Below, piece by piece: positions 44,187 through 52,656 of a stretch of DNA of 64,000 nucleotides. Under the pieces are notes generated by a model, which was given only the letters and a program-made list of their open reading frames with translations, was not told the origin of the DNA and searched no databases. The stretch covers positions 744,001 through 808,000 of the forward strand of contig CP064990.1 in assembly GCA_016699915.1 (NCBI GenBank). Direction: 5' to 3'. Numbering within the stretch: the first letter of the stretch is position 1; every line of letters begins with the position of its first letter. The stretch is from Neisseriales bacterium. Lineage in GTDB: Bacteria > Pseudomonadota > Gammaproteobacteria > Burkholderiales > Q3-R57-64. The position numbers and the translations under genes were made by a program.

Positions 44187-44697
44187 GCTCTTCCCCCAAC
44201 ATGGCTGGCACTGTTAAACCACGCTTTGAAGCTACCTGAGCAGGTGTATATATCTTACTTAGTGCATTGAGGGTTGCCCTGACGATATTATACGGGTTAG
44301 TAGAGCCATGCACTTTTGCAGAAATATTACGCACCCCCATAGCATCACAAACAATTCGCATTGGTCCGCCAGCTTTAATCCCGCTTCCACCCTTCGCTGG
44401 CTGCATCATCACAGCCGTTGCGCCATGCTTACCAATCACCGCATGATAAAGCGTGCCGTGATTCAATGGTATTTTCAACATATTGCGCCTAGCTTGCTCC
44501 ATCGCTTTTTGTGCCGCTACAGGCACCTCTTTAGCCTTGCCTTTACCCATACCGATACTACCATTGCCATTACCCACCACAGCAAGCACAGAAAAAGCCA
44601 TAATACGACCGCCCTTAACCACTTTGGTTACGCGATTCACGCTGACCATTTTCTCAATCAATCCATCGCCTCTTCTCTCTGTTTCATGCTTTGCCAT
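44179..44697 (-). CDS. rpsE: Ribosomal protein uS5
   Basis: This 172-aa small-subunit protein is involved in decoding accuracy and mRNA unwinding. The double-stranded RNA-binding N-terminal domain (VSVNRVTKVVKGGRIMAFS, VVGNGNGSIGMGKGKAKEVP) and the C-terminal domain GTGI-like PAKGGSGIKAGGP are present. Confidence 0.98.
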   Translation of the reverse strand: MAKHETERRGDGLIEKMVSVNRVTKVVKGGRIMAFSVLAVVGNGNGSIGMGKGKAKEVPVAAQKAMEQARRNMLKIPLNHGTLYHAVIGKHGATAVMMQPAKGGSGIKAGGPMRIVCDAMGVRNISAKVHGSTNPYNIVRATLNALSKIYTPAQVASKRGLTVPAMLGEERA

Positions 44698-44711
44698 ACT
44701 AAAAGTCCTGG

Positions 44712-45065
44712 TTAAAATAACATGCCATGTTCACGAGCAGCCTCAGCTAATGCTTTAACGCGGCCGTGATACAAAAAACCTGAGCGATCAAATGCTACTT
44801 TCATAACGCCAGCAGACTGTGCTTTTTGTGCAATGCGTTGACCAATTAACGCTGCAGCAGATACCGTGTGACCAAACTTCATCTGTGCACGCACTGATTT
44901 TTCCAGTGTTGAAGCGCTAGCCAGTACATGTCCATCCTGCTCGCTAAAAATTTGCACATAAATATGTGAATTTGTCCGATGTACAGACATTCTAGCTATA
45001 TGACAACGTGCTATCTTTAATCGCGCTTTTCTCGCACGACGCAACCTTGCAGATTTCTTATCCAT
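44712..45065 (-). CDS. rplR: Ribosomal protein uL18
   Basis: This 117-aa protein binds 5S rRNA. The basic start (KKSARLRRARKARLKI), VHRTNSHIYVQI and the ending AFDRSGFLYHGRVKALAEAA are diagnostic. Confidence 0.98.
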   Translation of the reverse strand: MDKKSARLRRARKARLKIARCHIARMSVHRTNSHIYVQIFSEQDGHVLASASTLEKSVRAQMKFGHTVSAAALIGQRIAQKAQSAGVMKVAFDRSGFLYHGRVKALAEAAREHGMLF

Positions 45066-45081
45066 ACTAGTCTAGTTTAAC

Positions 45082-45615
45082 CTATTTCTTTTTAGTTTCT
45101 TTTAAAACGATCTTCTCGTCTGCATAACGTACGCCTTTCCCTTTATAAGGCTCTGGTGGCCGGTATGCACGTATTTTGGCAGCCACTTGACCAACTTGCT
45201 GTTTGCTAGCACCTTTGATCGTAATCTCAGTTTGAGAAGGTGTCGCAACAGACACGCCATGAGGTACCAAATAGGTAATGGGATGCGAAAAACCCAACGC
45301 CAAATTTAACGTATCACCTTGTATTTGTGCTCGATATCCAACGCCCACAAGCTGCAATTTCTTTTCAAAACCCTGCGTGACACCAATAATCATATTTTGC
45401 AGTAAAGCACGTGTTGTACCAGACATAGCATGCGCAAATTGGCTGCTATCCTTCGGAGAACACATTAATTCGTTAGCCTCCTGCGTGACTTGAACCTCAT
45501 CACGCAAAGTCATCTGCAAAAATTGTGTGGCATGCTTGACAGTCGCTTTTACCCCCGTAATACATACCTCCACACCATCTGGTATCACAATAGGATTTTT
45601 AGCAATGCGCGACAT
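45082..45615 (-). CDS. rplF: Ribosomal protein uL6
   Basis: This 177-aa protein lies near the factor-binding site of the large subunit. MSRIAKNPIVIPDGVEV, QLVGVGYRAQIQGDTLNLAL and the C-terminal RPPEPYKGKGVRYADE define L6. Confidence 0.98.
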   Translation of the reverse strand: MSRIAKNPIVIPDGVEVCITGVKATVKHATQFLQMTLRDEVQVTQEANELMCSPKDSSQFAHAMSGTTRALLQNMIIGVTQGFEKKLQLVGVGYRAQIQGDTLNLALGFSHPITYLVPHGVSVATPSQTEITIKGASKQQVGQVAAKIRAYRPPEPYKGKGVRYADEKIVLKETKKK

Positions 45616-45626
45616 TCACGATCTCC

Positions 45627-46022
45627 CTAGGCTACTATGCAAAGTAGTTCTCCACCAATCCCTTTTTGGCGAGCAACCCGATCGGCCATCACTCCATCGG
45701 AGGTTGAAACAACCGCAATACCTAAGCCATTCATGACCTTTGGTAAATCAGCAGCTCCCTTATAAACACGTAGTCCTGGGCGCGATACACGATCAATACT
45801 CGCAATCACTGGCTGACCAGCATGATATTTTAGTTGCACAGTCAACTGCCTTTTGTTTTGCTGTTCAGTCACAACAAAATCTTCAATATAACCCTCGTCT
45901 TTCAGCACCTGTGCAACAGCTCGTTTTATTTTTGAGCTCGGCATCTCAACAGATTGTCTTGCTGCAGACTGCGCATTACGAATGCGCGTTAACATGTCCG
46001 CAATCGGATCTTGCATACTCAA
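45627..46022 (-). CDS. rpsH: Ribosomal protein uS8
   Basis: This 131-aa small-subunit assembly protein binds helix 21 of 16S rRNA and represses the spc operon in enterobacteria. MSMQDPIADMLTRIRNAQ and STSDGVMADRVARQKGIGGE are conserved. The start appears to be TTG at 46022: a GGAG lies 7 bases before it but 13 before the ATG at 46016, and the TTG gives the family N-terminus MSMQDP. Confidence 0.95.
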   Translation of the reverse strand: MSMQDPIADMLTRIRNAQSAARQSVEMPSSKIKRAVAQVLKDEGYIEDFVVTEQQNKRQLTVQLKYHAGQPVIASIDRVSRPGLRVYKGAADLPKVMNGLGIAVVSTSDGVMADRVARQKGIGGELLCIVA

Positions 46023-46035
46023 AATTTTTCTCCTA

Positions 46036-46341
46036 TTACCAGCTAGCTTTAACTACACCGGGTATTTCGCCACGCATCGCAATCTCTCGTATTTTAGTTC
46101 TCCCTAAACCAAACTTACGAAATACACCGCGCGGACGGCCTGTAATCGCGCACCGCCTACGTTGTCTGACAGGACTCGCATTACGGGGCAGCGCCTGTAA
46201 TGCTAGACGCGCCGCAAAGCGTTCTTCCAAAGACAACGAAACATCTCGAATGACTTTCTGTAATTGCGCACGCTTTGCTGCATATTTTGCAACCGTCCTA
46301 GTGCGTTTCAATTCTCGGTTAACAAGCGCTAATTTCGCCAT
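46036..46341 (-). CDS. rpsN: Ribosomal protein uS14
   Basis: This 101-aa long-form S14 lacks the paired zinc cysteines of the short form. The C-terminal RRRCAITGRPRGVFRKFGL and REIAMRGEIPGVVKASW segments are diagnostic. Confidence 0.98.
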   Translation of the reverse strand: MAKLALVNRELKRTRTVAKYAAKRAQLQKVIRDVSLSLEERFAARLALQALPRNASPVRQRRRCAITGRPRGVFRKFGLGRTKIREIAMRGEIPGVVKASW

Positions 46342-46350
46342 GAATATCTC

Positions 46351-46890
46351 TTAACCTTTCAACGGAAAATTAAACAGCGATAACAAAGCTTTAGCCTCTT
46401 CGTTAGATTTTGCTGTTGTAACAATCGTAATATTCATCCCTCTTAATACATCCACTTTGTCATAATCAATCTCAGGAAAAATGATCTGTTCGCTAATACC
46501 CATATTGTAATTGCCCCGTCCATCAAATCCACGTAATGATAAACCACGAAAATCTCGCATACGGGGTAAAGCAATCGTAATAAGGCGATCTAAAAATTCA
46601 TACATGCGTTGCTTGCGTAAAGTAACCTTGCACCCAATAGGGTAGCCATCTCGAATTTTAAATGCTGCAATGGACTTACGTGCCACTGTAACGATGGGTT
46701 TTTGACCAGATATGCTTTGCAAATCACCTACCGCACGTTCAATAATTTTTTTATCGGTAACCGCTTTACCGACTCCCATATTTAAAACAATTTTCTCTAA
46801 TCTAGGCACTTCCATCACCGATTGATACGCAAACTGTGCCTGCAATGTTGGCAAAATAGTTTTGATATATAACTCTTTCAAGCGTACCAT
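46351..46890 (-). CDS. rplE: Ribosomal protein uL5
   Basis: This 179-aa 5S rRNA-binding protein of the central protuberance carries RLEKIVLNMGVGKAV and RDFRGLSLRGFDGRGNYNMG. The ATG at 46890 (MVRLKELY) gives the exact family length; an in-frame start 24 bp upstream is less likely. Confidence 0.98.
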   Translation of the reverse strand: MVRLKELYIKTILPTLQAQFAYQSVMEVPRLEKIVLNMGVGKAVTDKKIIERAVGDLQSISGQKPIVTVARKSIAAFKIRDGYPIGCKVTLRKQRMYEFLDRLITIALPRMRDFRGLSLRGFDGRGNYNMGISEQIIFPEIDYDKVDVLRGMNITIVTTAKSNEEAKALLSLFNFPLKG

Positions 46891-46903
46891 GTTGTATAAC
46901 CCT

Positions 46904-47221
46904 TTATGCACCAATAAATTCGCCGTTCGACTTAAAAATACGAACTTTTTTCTCGTCCGACCCAGTCAATTTAAAGCCAACTCGATCTGCTTTTTTTGTT
47001 ATAGGATTGAAAATTGCGATATTAGAAATATGAATAGGCATACTCTTTTCAACAATCCCACCTGTTATACCTTTCGAAGGGTTTGGCTTTTGATGTTTTT
47101 TTACCCGATTAATTCCTTCTACAATTAACCGATCACCCGCTAATTTTTGTACAACACCGCGCCGACCTTTATCACGACCGCAAATAACGATTACTTCATC
47201 ATTTTTTTTAATTTTCCGCAT
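46904..47221 (-). CDS. rplX: Ribosomal protein uL24
   Basis: This 105-aa assembly-initiator protein of the large subunit has a KOW motif in VIVICGRDKGRRGVVQKL, then EGINRVKKHQKPNP. Two in-frame ATG codons (47227, 47221) are possible; the second has better spacing from AAAGGA and gives MRKIKKNDEVIV. Confidence 0.96.
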   Translation of the reverse strand: MRKIKKNDEVIVICGRDKGRRGVVQKLAGDRLIVEGINRVKKHQKPNPSKGITGGIVEKSMPIHISNIAIFNPITKKADRVGFKLTGSDEKKVRIFKSNGEFIGA

Positions 47222-47234
47222 AACCATCTTTCCT

Positions 47235-47603
47235 TTACAATACTTCCGGCGCAAGAGACACAATCTTCATGAAGCGCTCCGTGCGTAACTCTCTCGTAAC
47301 AGGACCAAAAATACGCGAACCTACAGGCTCTAACTTACTATTTAGCAGCACAGCCGCGTTATTATCAAACTTAATGAGCGATCCATCTGGACGCCTTACA
47401 CCTTTTGCTGTACGCACCACCACAGCATTATAAATCTCTCCTTTTTTAACGCGACCATGGGGCGCTGCTTCTTTAACGCTAACTTTTATAATATCACCCA
47501 CTGATGCATAGCGACGCTTTGAACCACCGAGCACCTTGATGCACATTACCGCCTTAGCACCTGTATTATCCGCCACATTTAGCACTGTTTGCATCTGGAT
47601 CAT
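47235..47603 (-). CDS. rplN: Ribosomal protein uL14
   Basis: This 122-aa protein lies at the subunit interface. MIQMQTVLNVADNTGAKAVM and GSRIFGPVTRELR are diagnostic. Confidence 0.98.
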   Translation of the reverse strand: MIQMQTVLNVADNTGAKAVMCIKVLGGSKRRYASVGDIIKVSVKEAAPHGRVKKGEIYNAVVVRTAKGVRRPDGSLIKFDNNAAVLLNSKLEPVGSRIFGPVTRELRTERFMKIVSLAPEVL

Positions 47604-47609
47604 CGTTAT

Positions 47610-47867
47610 CTACCTTGCCTTCTCAATTAAGCTATCCACTATCCACGCTTTTGTTTTAGAAAATGGTTTGGATTCGCGGATAATCACCAAGTCCCCCTCA
47701 TGAAAAGCATTGTTTTCATCATGTACATGAAACTTCTTAGAACGTCTGATCACCTTATCATACACAGGATGTTTAACCTTGCGTTCAACCAAAACAGTGA
47801 TCGTTTTATGCATTTTATCACTGACAACTTGACCAGCAAGTGTGCGCTGCCTCTTAGCTTCGCTCAT
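47610..47867 (-). CDS. rpsQ: Ribosomal protein uS17
   Basis: This 85-aa OB-fold protein binds 16S rRNA early in assembly. The segments LAGQVVSDKMHKTITVLVER and RRSKKFHVHDE are diagnostic. The ATG at 47867 overlaps the rpmC end by 14 bp. Confidence 0.97.
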   Translation of the reverse strand: MSEAKRQRTLAGQVVSDKMHKTITVLVERKVKHPVYDKVIRRSKKFHVHDENNAFHEGDLVIIRESKPFSKTKAWIVDSLIEKAR

Positions 47868-48057
47868 TTTTAGCAACCTTTTGTCCTAAAATTGTGCGTA
47901 TCCTCGCAATATCCCGACGCACTTTTTTAATTTCGCTATTCTTGGTTAATTGTTGCGTTGCACGCTGCATACGCAGTGAAAATTGTGCCTTTAACAGCGT
48001 AACCAACTCGGCACGAAGTTCTTGTTCAGTTTTAGCAGCCAGTTCGGTACCTTTCAT
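47854..48057 (-). CDS. rpmC: Ribosomal protein uL29
   Basis: This 67-aa two-helix protein near the tunnel exit contacts chaperones and SRP. TEQELRAELVTLLKAQFSLR and DIARIRTILGQK match L29. It abuts rplP directly. Confidence 0.97.
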   Translation of the reverse strand: MKGTELAAKTEQELRAELVTLLKAQFSLRMQRATQQLTKNSEIKKVRRDIARIRTILGQKVAKNERS

Positions 48058-48474
48058 CTACTGCCCCATCTGTCTTATTACAAAAGTTGTACCAAGAGGT
48101 AATTTTGCTGCAGCTAAACGAAATGCTTCACGTGCCAACGTTTCATCTACCCCATCCATCTCGTACAATACTTTACCAGGTTGAACAACGGCAACAAAAA
48201 ATTCGGTAGAACCCTTTCCATTGCCCATCCGCACTTCTGCCGGTTTAGATGAAATTGGCTTATCAGGAAAAACACGTATCCACACACGCCCGCCCCGCTT
48301 AATATATCGTGTCATAGCACGACGTGCGGCCTCAATTTGACGTGCTGTCAAACGACCTCGCTCAACAGCCTTAAGGCCATATTCTCCAAAATTAACCTTA
48401 TTACCTCGCACCGCAATACCTGTATTGCGACCCTTTTGTTGCTTCCGATATTTCATTTTAGCCGGCTGCAACAT
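48058..48474 (-). CDS. rplP: Ribosomal protein uL16
   Basis: This 138-aa protein is near the peptidyl transferase centre. MLQPAKMKYRKQQKGRN and RRAMTRYIKRGGRVWIRVFP are diagnostic. The arginine hydroxylated in some bacteria falls in this stretch. The ATG at 48474 overlaps the rpsC end by 17 bp. Confidence 0.98.
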   Translation of the reverse strand: MLQPAKMKYRKQQKGRNTGIAVRGNKVNFGEYGLKAVERGRLTARQIEAARRAMTRYIKRGGRVWIRVFPDKPISSKPAEVRMGNGKGSTEFFVAVVQPGKVLYEMDGVDETLAREAFRLAAAKLPLGTTFVIRQMGQ

Positions 48475-49162
48475 GGCGCTCACCTACTTTTTTATTGCTT
48501 TTTTCTGCTGGTAAATACGATGGCGACTCTTTGCTTATAGCAGATTCACCCCGATATACCCATACCTTCACTCCGATCACGCCGTAAGTGGTATGTGCTT
48601 CAGAGAAAGCATAATCTACATTTGCGCGCAGTGTATGCAAAGGAACACGACCCTCACGATACCATTCGCTTCTTGCAATATCCACACCATTAAGGCGACC
48701 GGAGCTCATAATTTTTATGCCTTGTGCACCTAAACGCATCGCATTTTGCATCGCCCGTTTCATGGCACGACGAAAGAGAATACGTTTTTCCAACTGAGTA
48801 GCGATATTTTCTGCAATCATCTGAGCATCCAGTTCCGGCCTACGTACCTCTTCAATGCTAACATGTACAGGTACACCTAAGCGACTCTGCAGTGCCTGCT
48901 TCAATATCTCAATATCTTCACCCTTTTTACCAATCACCATACCAGGCTTTGCGCTATAGACGGTCACACGAGCCGATTTTGCTGGCCTTTCGATCACAAT
49001 ACGTCCAACTGCTGCATTGGCCAATTTCTTCTTCAAAAAGTTACGCACAGCAATATCTTGCCGCAGTTTCTCAGCAAAATTGCGACCACTTGCAAACCAG
49101 CGAGAAGACCAATTTTTGTTCATTACTAAACGAAAACCGACCGGATTAACTTTTTGGCCCAT
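48458..49162 (-). CDS. rpsC: Ribosomal protein uS3
   Basis: This 234-aa head protein of the small subunit is part of the mRNA-entry helicase. The KH domain contains VYSAKPGMVIGKKGEDIE, and the C-terminal domain GVIGVKVWVYRGE. The ATG at 49162 (MGQKVNPVGFRL) is the family start and overlaps rplV by 17 bp. Confidence 0.98.
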   Translation of the reverse strand: MGQKVNPVGFRLVMNKNWSSRWFASGRNFAEKLRQDIAVRNFLKKKLANAAVGRIVIERPAKSARVTVYSAKPGMVIGKKGEDIEILKQALQSRLGVPVHVSIEEVRRPELDAQMIAENIATQLEKRILFRRAMKRAMQNAMRLGAQGIKIMSSGRLNGVDIARSEWYREGRVPLHTLRANVDYAFSEAHTTYGVIGVKVWVYRGESAISKESPSYLPAEKSNKKVGERHVAAG

Positions 49163-49502
49163 GCATGATCCCCTCATCACCCACCGTTAGTGTGATATGG
49201 CATGTTTGTTTCTCAATACGATTGCCGCGTCCCTTAGCGCGCGCCATAAAACGCTTAAGGCTACGGCCTTTATTGATATAAATCGTTGTAATGCTTAATT
49301 TATCAATGTCAGCACTCTCATTATGCTCCGCATTAGCTATTGCAGAGTCCAATACTTTCTTAATCAACTGAGCTGCCTTTTTTGGACTAAAAGCTAAAAT
49401 GCTCAGTGCCTGACCAATCGCTTTACCGCGAACCAAATCAGCCATCAGCCTACATTTTTGTGCAGACAAACGTACATTGTTAAGCTGTGCAGAAACTTTC
49501 AT
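49146..49502 (-). CDS. rplV: Ribosomal protein uL22
   Basis: This 118-aa protein lines the exit tunnel. MKVSAQLNNVRLSAQKCRLM and the loop-forming RSLKRFMARAKGRGNRIEK (macrolide-relevant beta hairpin) are present. It is slightly longer than the usual 110 aa because of the tail that overlaps rpsC. Confidence 0.97.
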   Translation of the reverse strand: MKVSAQLNNVRLSAQKCRLMADLVRGKAIGQALSILAFSPKKAAQLIKKVLDSAIANAEHNESADIDKLSITTIYINKGRSLKRFMARAKGRGNRIEKQTCHITLTVGDEGIMHGPKS

Positions 49503-49505
49503 GCG

Positions 49506-49787
49506 TCACCCATTCTTCTTTGCTTTTTTGTCGCCCGTATGACCCTTAAAACTCCTCGTTAAAGCAAATTCGCCTAATTTATGCCCCACCATGCTCTCCG
49601 ACACATAAATAGGAACATGGGCACGCCCATTGTGTACCGCCACGGTTAAACCTACAAAATCCGGCAATACTGTCGAACGCCGAGACCACGTTTTGATGGG
49701 TCTCCTATCATTCGTCGCCCTTGCTGTGTCAATTTTTTTTAATAAGTGCAAGTCAACAAATGGACCTTTTTTTTGCGAGCGCGCCAT
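49506..49787 (-). CDS. rpsS: Ribosomal protein uS19
   Basis: This 93-aa head protein of the small subunit carries MARSQKKGPFVDLHLLKK and VHNGRAHVPIYVSESMVGHK, which define S19. The ATG at 49787 is preferred to a TTG 9 bp upstream. Confidence 0.97.
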   Translation of the reverse strand: MARSQKKGPFVDLHLLKKIDTARATNDRRPIKTWSRRSTVLPDFVGLTVAVHNGRAHVPIYVSESMVGHKLGEFALTRSFKGHTGDKKAKKNG

Positions 49788-49796
49788 AGCTATCAA

Positions 49797-50630
49797 TTAC
49801 CCCTTATCCAAATTCCGGCGACGAATAATCATGTTATCAGTACGCTTATTACGACGTGTACGATATCCCTTTGTGGGTTGCCCCCACGGGCTCACTGGCA
49901 CGCGCCCTGTTCCTGTTCGACCTTCCCCTCCACCGTGCGGGTGATCAATAGGATTCATCGCCACACCTCTGACAGTAGGCCTAATACCTAGCCAACGTTT
50001 CGCACCTGCTTTACCAATTTTGCGTAACCCATGTTCTTCATGCCCAACCTCACCAATCGTAGCACGACAATCAGCATGTACTTTGCGAATTTCTCCAGAA
50101 CGAAGACGCAATTGCGCATAGATACCTTCGCGCGCTAACAACATTACCGAAGCCCCCGCAGAACGCGCCAACTTAGCGCCTTGCCCTGGATTTAATTCAA
50201 TACAATGAATTGTCGTACCCACTGGAATATTACGGATAGGTAACACATTACCAGGCTTGATTGGTACTTCCTCACCGGAAAATAAAGTAGCGCCTACCAC
50301 AACTTGTCGGGGAGCGATAATATATCTTTTCTCGCCATCTTCGTAACAGAGCAAGGCAATATGTGCCGTACGATTTGGATCATATTCAATGCGATCAACT
50401 CTTGCGGCTAATCCGTCTTTGTTGCGTCGAAAATCAATGATACGGTAGCGCTGTTTATGACCGCCTCCTTTGTGACGAGTGGTAATACGGCCATCATTAT
50501 TGCGACCAGCACGGGAAACTTTCTTTTCAAGCAAGCACGCACAAGGCGAACCCTTGTATAGATCCGAGGATATTACCTTGATCAAACCGCGCCGCCCTGC
50601 TGATGTGGGCTTTGTCTTAACAACTGCCAT
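49797..50630 (-). CDS. rplB: Ribosomal protein uL2
   Basis: This 277-aa protein near the peptidyl transferase centre carries the conserved GGGHKQRYRIIDFRRNKD and the C-terminal MNPIDHPHGGGEGRTGTGR with the critical histidine. It is followed by rpsS. Confidence 0.98.
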   Translation of the reverse strand: MAVVKTKPTSAGRRGLIKVISSDLYKGSPCACLLEKKVSRAGRNNDGRITTRHKGGGHKQRYRIIDFRRNKDGLAARVDRIEYDPNRTAHIALLCYEDGEKRYIIAPRQVVVGATLFSGEEVPIKPGNVLPIRNIPVGTTIHCIELNPGQGAKLARSAGASVMLLAREGIYAQLRLRSGEIRKVHADCRATIGEVGHEEHGLRKIGKAGAKRWLGIRPTVRGVAMNPIDHPHGGGEGRTGTGRVPVSPWGQPTKGYRTRRNKRTDNMIIRRRNLDKG

Positions 50631-50639
50631 GTACTTTCC

Positions 50640-50945
50640 TTAATTCGCCTTAACCGAACCCATTGCGTCAATAGTTTGGCCAGGCATCAAACTTATATAG
50701 GCCTTCTTCCAACTCTTGCGATAACCAAAAACGCGCCCAAATCGCTTACGTTTCCCATCAATATTCACAACACTGACACACCGTACTTTGACATTAAACA
50801 ATAGTTCAATGGCCGCCTTAATTTCTAATTTTGTTGCATCGGGCGCAACACGAAAAATAGACTGTTGATATTTATTAGTCACCAACGTACTTTTTTCAGA
50901 AATTACTGGCGCAAAAATTATTTGAATGAGACGTTCCTGCTTCAT
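50640..50945 (-). CDS. rplW: Ribosomal protein uL23
   Basis: This 101-aa tunnel-exit protein is the docking site for trigger factor and SRP. APVISEKSTLV and KRKRFGRVFGYRKSWKKAYI are diagnostic. Its ATG overlaps the rplD stop as ATGA. Confidence 0.97.
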   Translation of the reverse strand: MKQERLIQIIFAPVISEKSTLVTNKYQQSIFRVAPDATKLEIKAAIELLFNVKVRCVSVVNIDGKRKRFGRVFGYRKSWKKAYISLMPGQTIDAMGSVKAN

Positions 50946-51568
50946 GACCATTGCTTTTCAAAATATTGAACGGCATCTAGCGTAATAAAAACTCGCTTAA
51001 AACGTATCAAACTGTAAGGATCAGTATAGATCGCATCCATTACCAAGGCACTGCGCAAATTACGAGAAGAACGGTATAAATTCTCATCCATCTCTTTGGT
51101 AATACAAAGTATCTCTTTACTTCTATCTAATTTATCCAATAACGCTACAAAATCTTTTGTTTTGGAAGATGCAACAACCAATTGATCGATGACCTGTAAA
51201 CGCCCATCTTGAACTAATTTAGATAAGATAGTTGCCATACCTGCCCGATAAACCTTCCGATTCACTTTTTGCGAAAAATTCTCCAACGAGCTACTAGGGA
51301 AAGCACGGCCACCACCCCTCCATATCGGGGAAGAGGACATTCCAGCACGCGCACGACCAGTTCCTTTCTGACGCCATGGTTTACGTGTGCTATGCTTAAC
51401 TTCAGCGCGTGTCAGCTGTGCAAGATTTGCGAATCTGGCGTTAGCTAAAAAAGCAGTGATGAGTTGGTGAACCAAGGTAGCGTTATAAGGGCGCTTAAAA
51501 AGCGCATCAGAAACCTCGATAGGCTCAACTTTTTCACCCTGTTGGTTAATAACCGTCAACTCCATCAT
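50942..51568 (-). CDS. rplD: Ribosomal protein uL4
   Basis: This 208-aa large-subunit protein has a tunnel-lining loop (KPWRQKGTGRARAGMSSSP, GGGRAFPS). It is the known autogenous regulator of the S10 operon in gammaproteobacteria, relevant to the hairpins upstream of rplC here. Its ATG overlaps the rplC stop. Confidence 0.97.
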   Translation of the reverse strand: MMELTVINQQGEKVEPIEVSDALFKRPYNATLVHQLITAFLANARFANLAQLTRAEVKHSTRKPWRQKGTGRARAGMSSSPIWRGGGRAFPSSSLENFSQKVNRKVYRAGMATILSKLVQDGRLQVIDQLVVASSKTKDFVALLDKLDRSKEILCITKEMDENLYRSSRNLRSALVMDAIYTDPYSLIRFKRVFITLDAVQYFEKQWS

Positions 51569-52209
51569 TTTGCCTCTTTAACGCTGGGACATATAATGAC
51601 TTGGGAACCAGTAGACCCAGGCACTGACCCTTTCAAAAATAACAATTGACGCTCTTGATCAATTTTCACAATTTTTAACCGTTGTACAGTACGCTGAACA
51701 TTGCCTAATTGACCAGCCATACGTTTACCGGGGAAAACACGACCAGGATCTTGGTTTTGACCAATAGAGCCCGGTGAACGATGTGAAACCGAATTGCCAT
51801 GTGATGCACGATTAGATGAAAAATGATGACGTTTAATGACCCCAGAAAATCCTTTGCCTTTAGAAATCCCTGTTGCATCAACCCATTGATGCGCTTTGAA
51901 CAAGTCAACGTTCATCACATCACCCAATTTAGCATCGGCAAGCATTTCACTCGGCACAAGAAATTCATGCAGAACGCGCGCCGCTTCAATACCTGCCTTG
52001 GCAAAATGTCCTGCACAAGAACGCGTCAACCGGTTCACCTTCCTTATACCATAAGCCATTTGGATAGCTGTATAACCATCGGGCTTTGTAGACTTAATTT
52101 GTGCAATGCGGTTTGTTGACATATCTAACACTGTGACAGGAACAGCAACGCCCTCATCAGTGAAGATGCGCGTCATCCCTACTTTGCAACCGATAAGCCC
52201 AAGACCCAT
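51565..52209 (-). CDS. rplC: Ribosomal protein uL3
   Basis: This 214-aa assembly protein near the peptidyl transferase centre carries GLIGCKVGMTRIFTDEGVAV and the loop SHRSPGSIGQNQDPGRVFPG, which is diagnostic and contains the glutamine methylated by PrmB. The ATG at 52209 is favoured by GAGG nine bases upstream; an ATG at 52218 has no spacing from it. It is preceded by a 125-bp leader with a promoter and hairpins. Confidence 0.97.
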   Translation of the reverse strand: MGLGLIGCKVGMTRIFTDEGVAVPVTVLDMSTNRIAQIKSTKPDGYTAIQMAYGIRKVNRLTRSCAGHFAKAGIEAARVLHEFLVPSEMLADAKLGDVMNVDLFKAHQWVDATGISKGKGFSGVIKRHHFSSNRASHGNSVSHRSPGSIGQNQDPGRVFPGKRMAGQLGNVQRTVQRLKIVKIDQERQLLFLKGSVPGSTGSQVIICPSVKEAK

Positions 52210-52237
52210 TTCACTCATCCTCAACTGCAATGTTTCA

Positions 52238-52275
52238 CATACTAAAGTAGTATGTTCACTTATTCAAAAGTGAAC
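52238..52275 (-). promoter_or_regulatory. Two tandem hairpins in the rplC leader
   Basis: On the minus-strand transcript, GTTCACTT pairs with AAGTGAAC (52275-52254, 6-nt loop), followed at once by CATACTA/TAGTATG (52254-52238, 3-nt loop). Both stems are perfect. Neither has a trailing U-run, so they are not terminators. They lie 29 bases before the rplC start. Confidence 0.6.
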
Positions 52276-52280
52276 CTGTT

Positions 52281-52310
52281 ATTCTACTATGGCTACAACC
52301 TAACTTGCAA
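52281..52310 (-). promoter_or_regulatory. Internal promoter upstream of rplC
   Basis: TTGCAA and TAGAAT on the minus strand are separated by 18 bp. The start would be near 52274, placing the first hairpin at the extreme 5' end of the transcript. Confidence 0.55.
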
Positions 52311-52334
52311 GCCCAATAGCCGATAACTCCTACA

Positions 52335-52646
52335 TTACTGCAATCTAATTTCTGCATCCACACCCGCAGGCAAATCCAATTTCATTAATGCATCTACTGT
52401 TTTGTCTGTTGGATCAATAATATCCATCAACCTCAGATGTGTACGAATCTCTAGCTGATCACGTGAAGTTTTATTGACATGTGGCGAACGAAGAATATTG
52501 AAGCATTCAAACTTCGTTGGCAGCGGAACAGGTCCCTTAACTAAGGCACCGGTACGTTTTGCCGTTTCTACAATTTCTCGTGTAGAATGGTCAATCACAT
52601 TATAATCAAAAGCCTTCAAACGAATACGAATCCGTTGGTTTTTCAT
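52335..52646 (-). CDS. rpsJ: Ribosomal protein uS10
   Basis: This 103-aa small-subunit protein is also the transcription antitermination factor NusE. MKNQRIRIRLKAFDYNVID and HVNKTSRDQLEIRTHLRLMD are conserved. The ATG at 52646 lies 10 bp after the tuf stop; a longer open frame reaches back into tuf but has no family support. It is separated from rplC by a leader region. Confidence 0.98.
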   Translation of the reverse strand: MKNQRIRIRLKAFDYNVIDHSTREIVETAKRTGALVKGPVPLPTKFECFNILRSPHVNKTSRDQLEIRTHLRLMDIIDPTDKTVDALMKLDLPAGVDAEIRLQ

Positions 52647-52656
52647 CCACCACCCC

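Noticed and set aside
45740..46354. 204-codon plus-strand frame across rpsH and rpsN
   Set aside because: It spans two conserved minus-strand ribosomal genes; low-complexity shadow frame.
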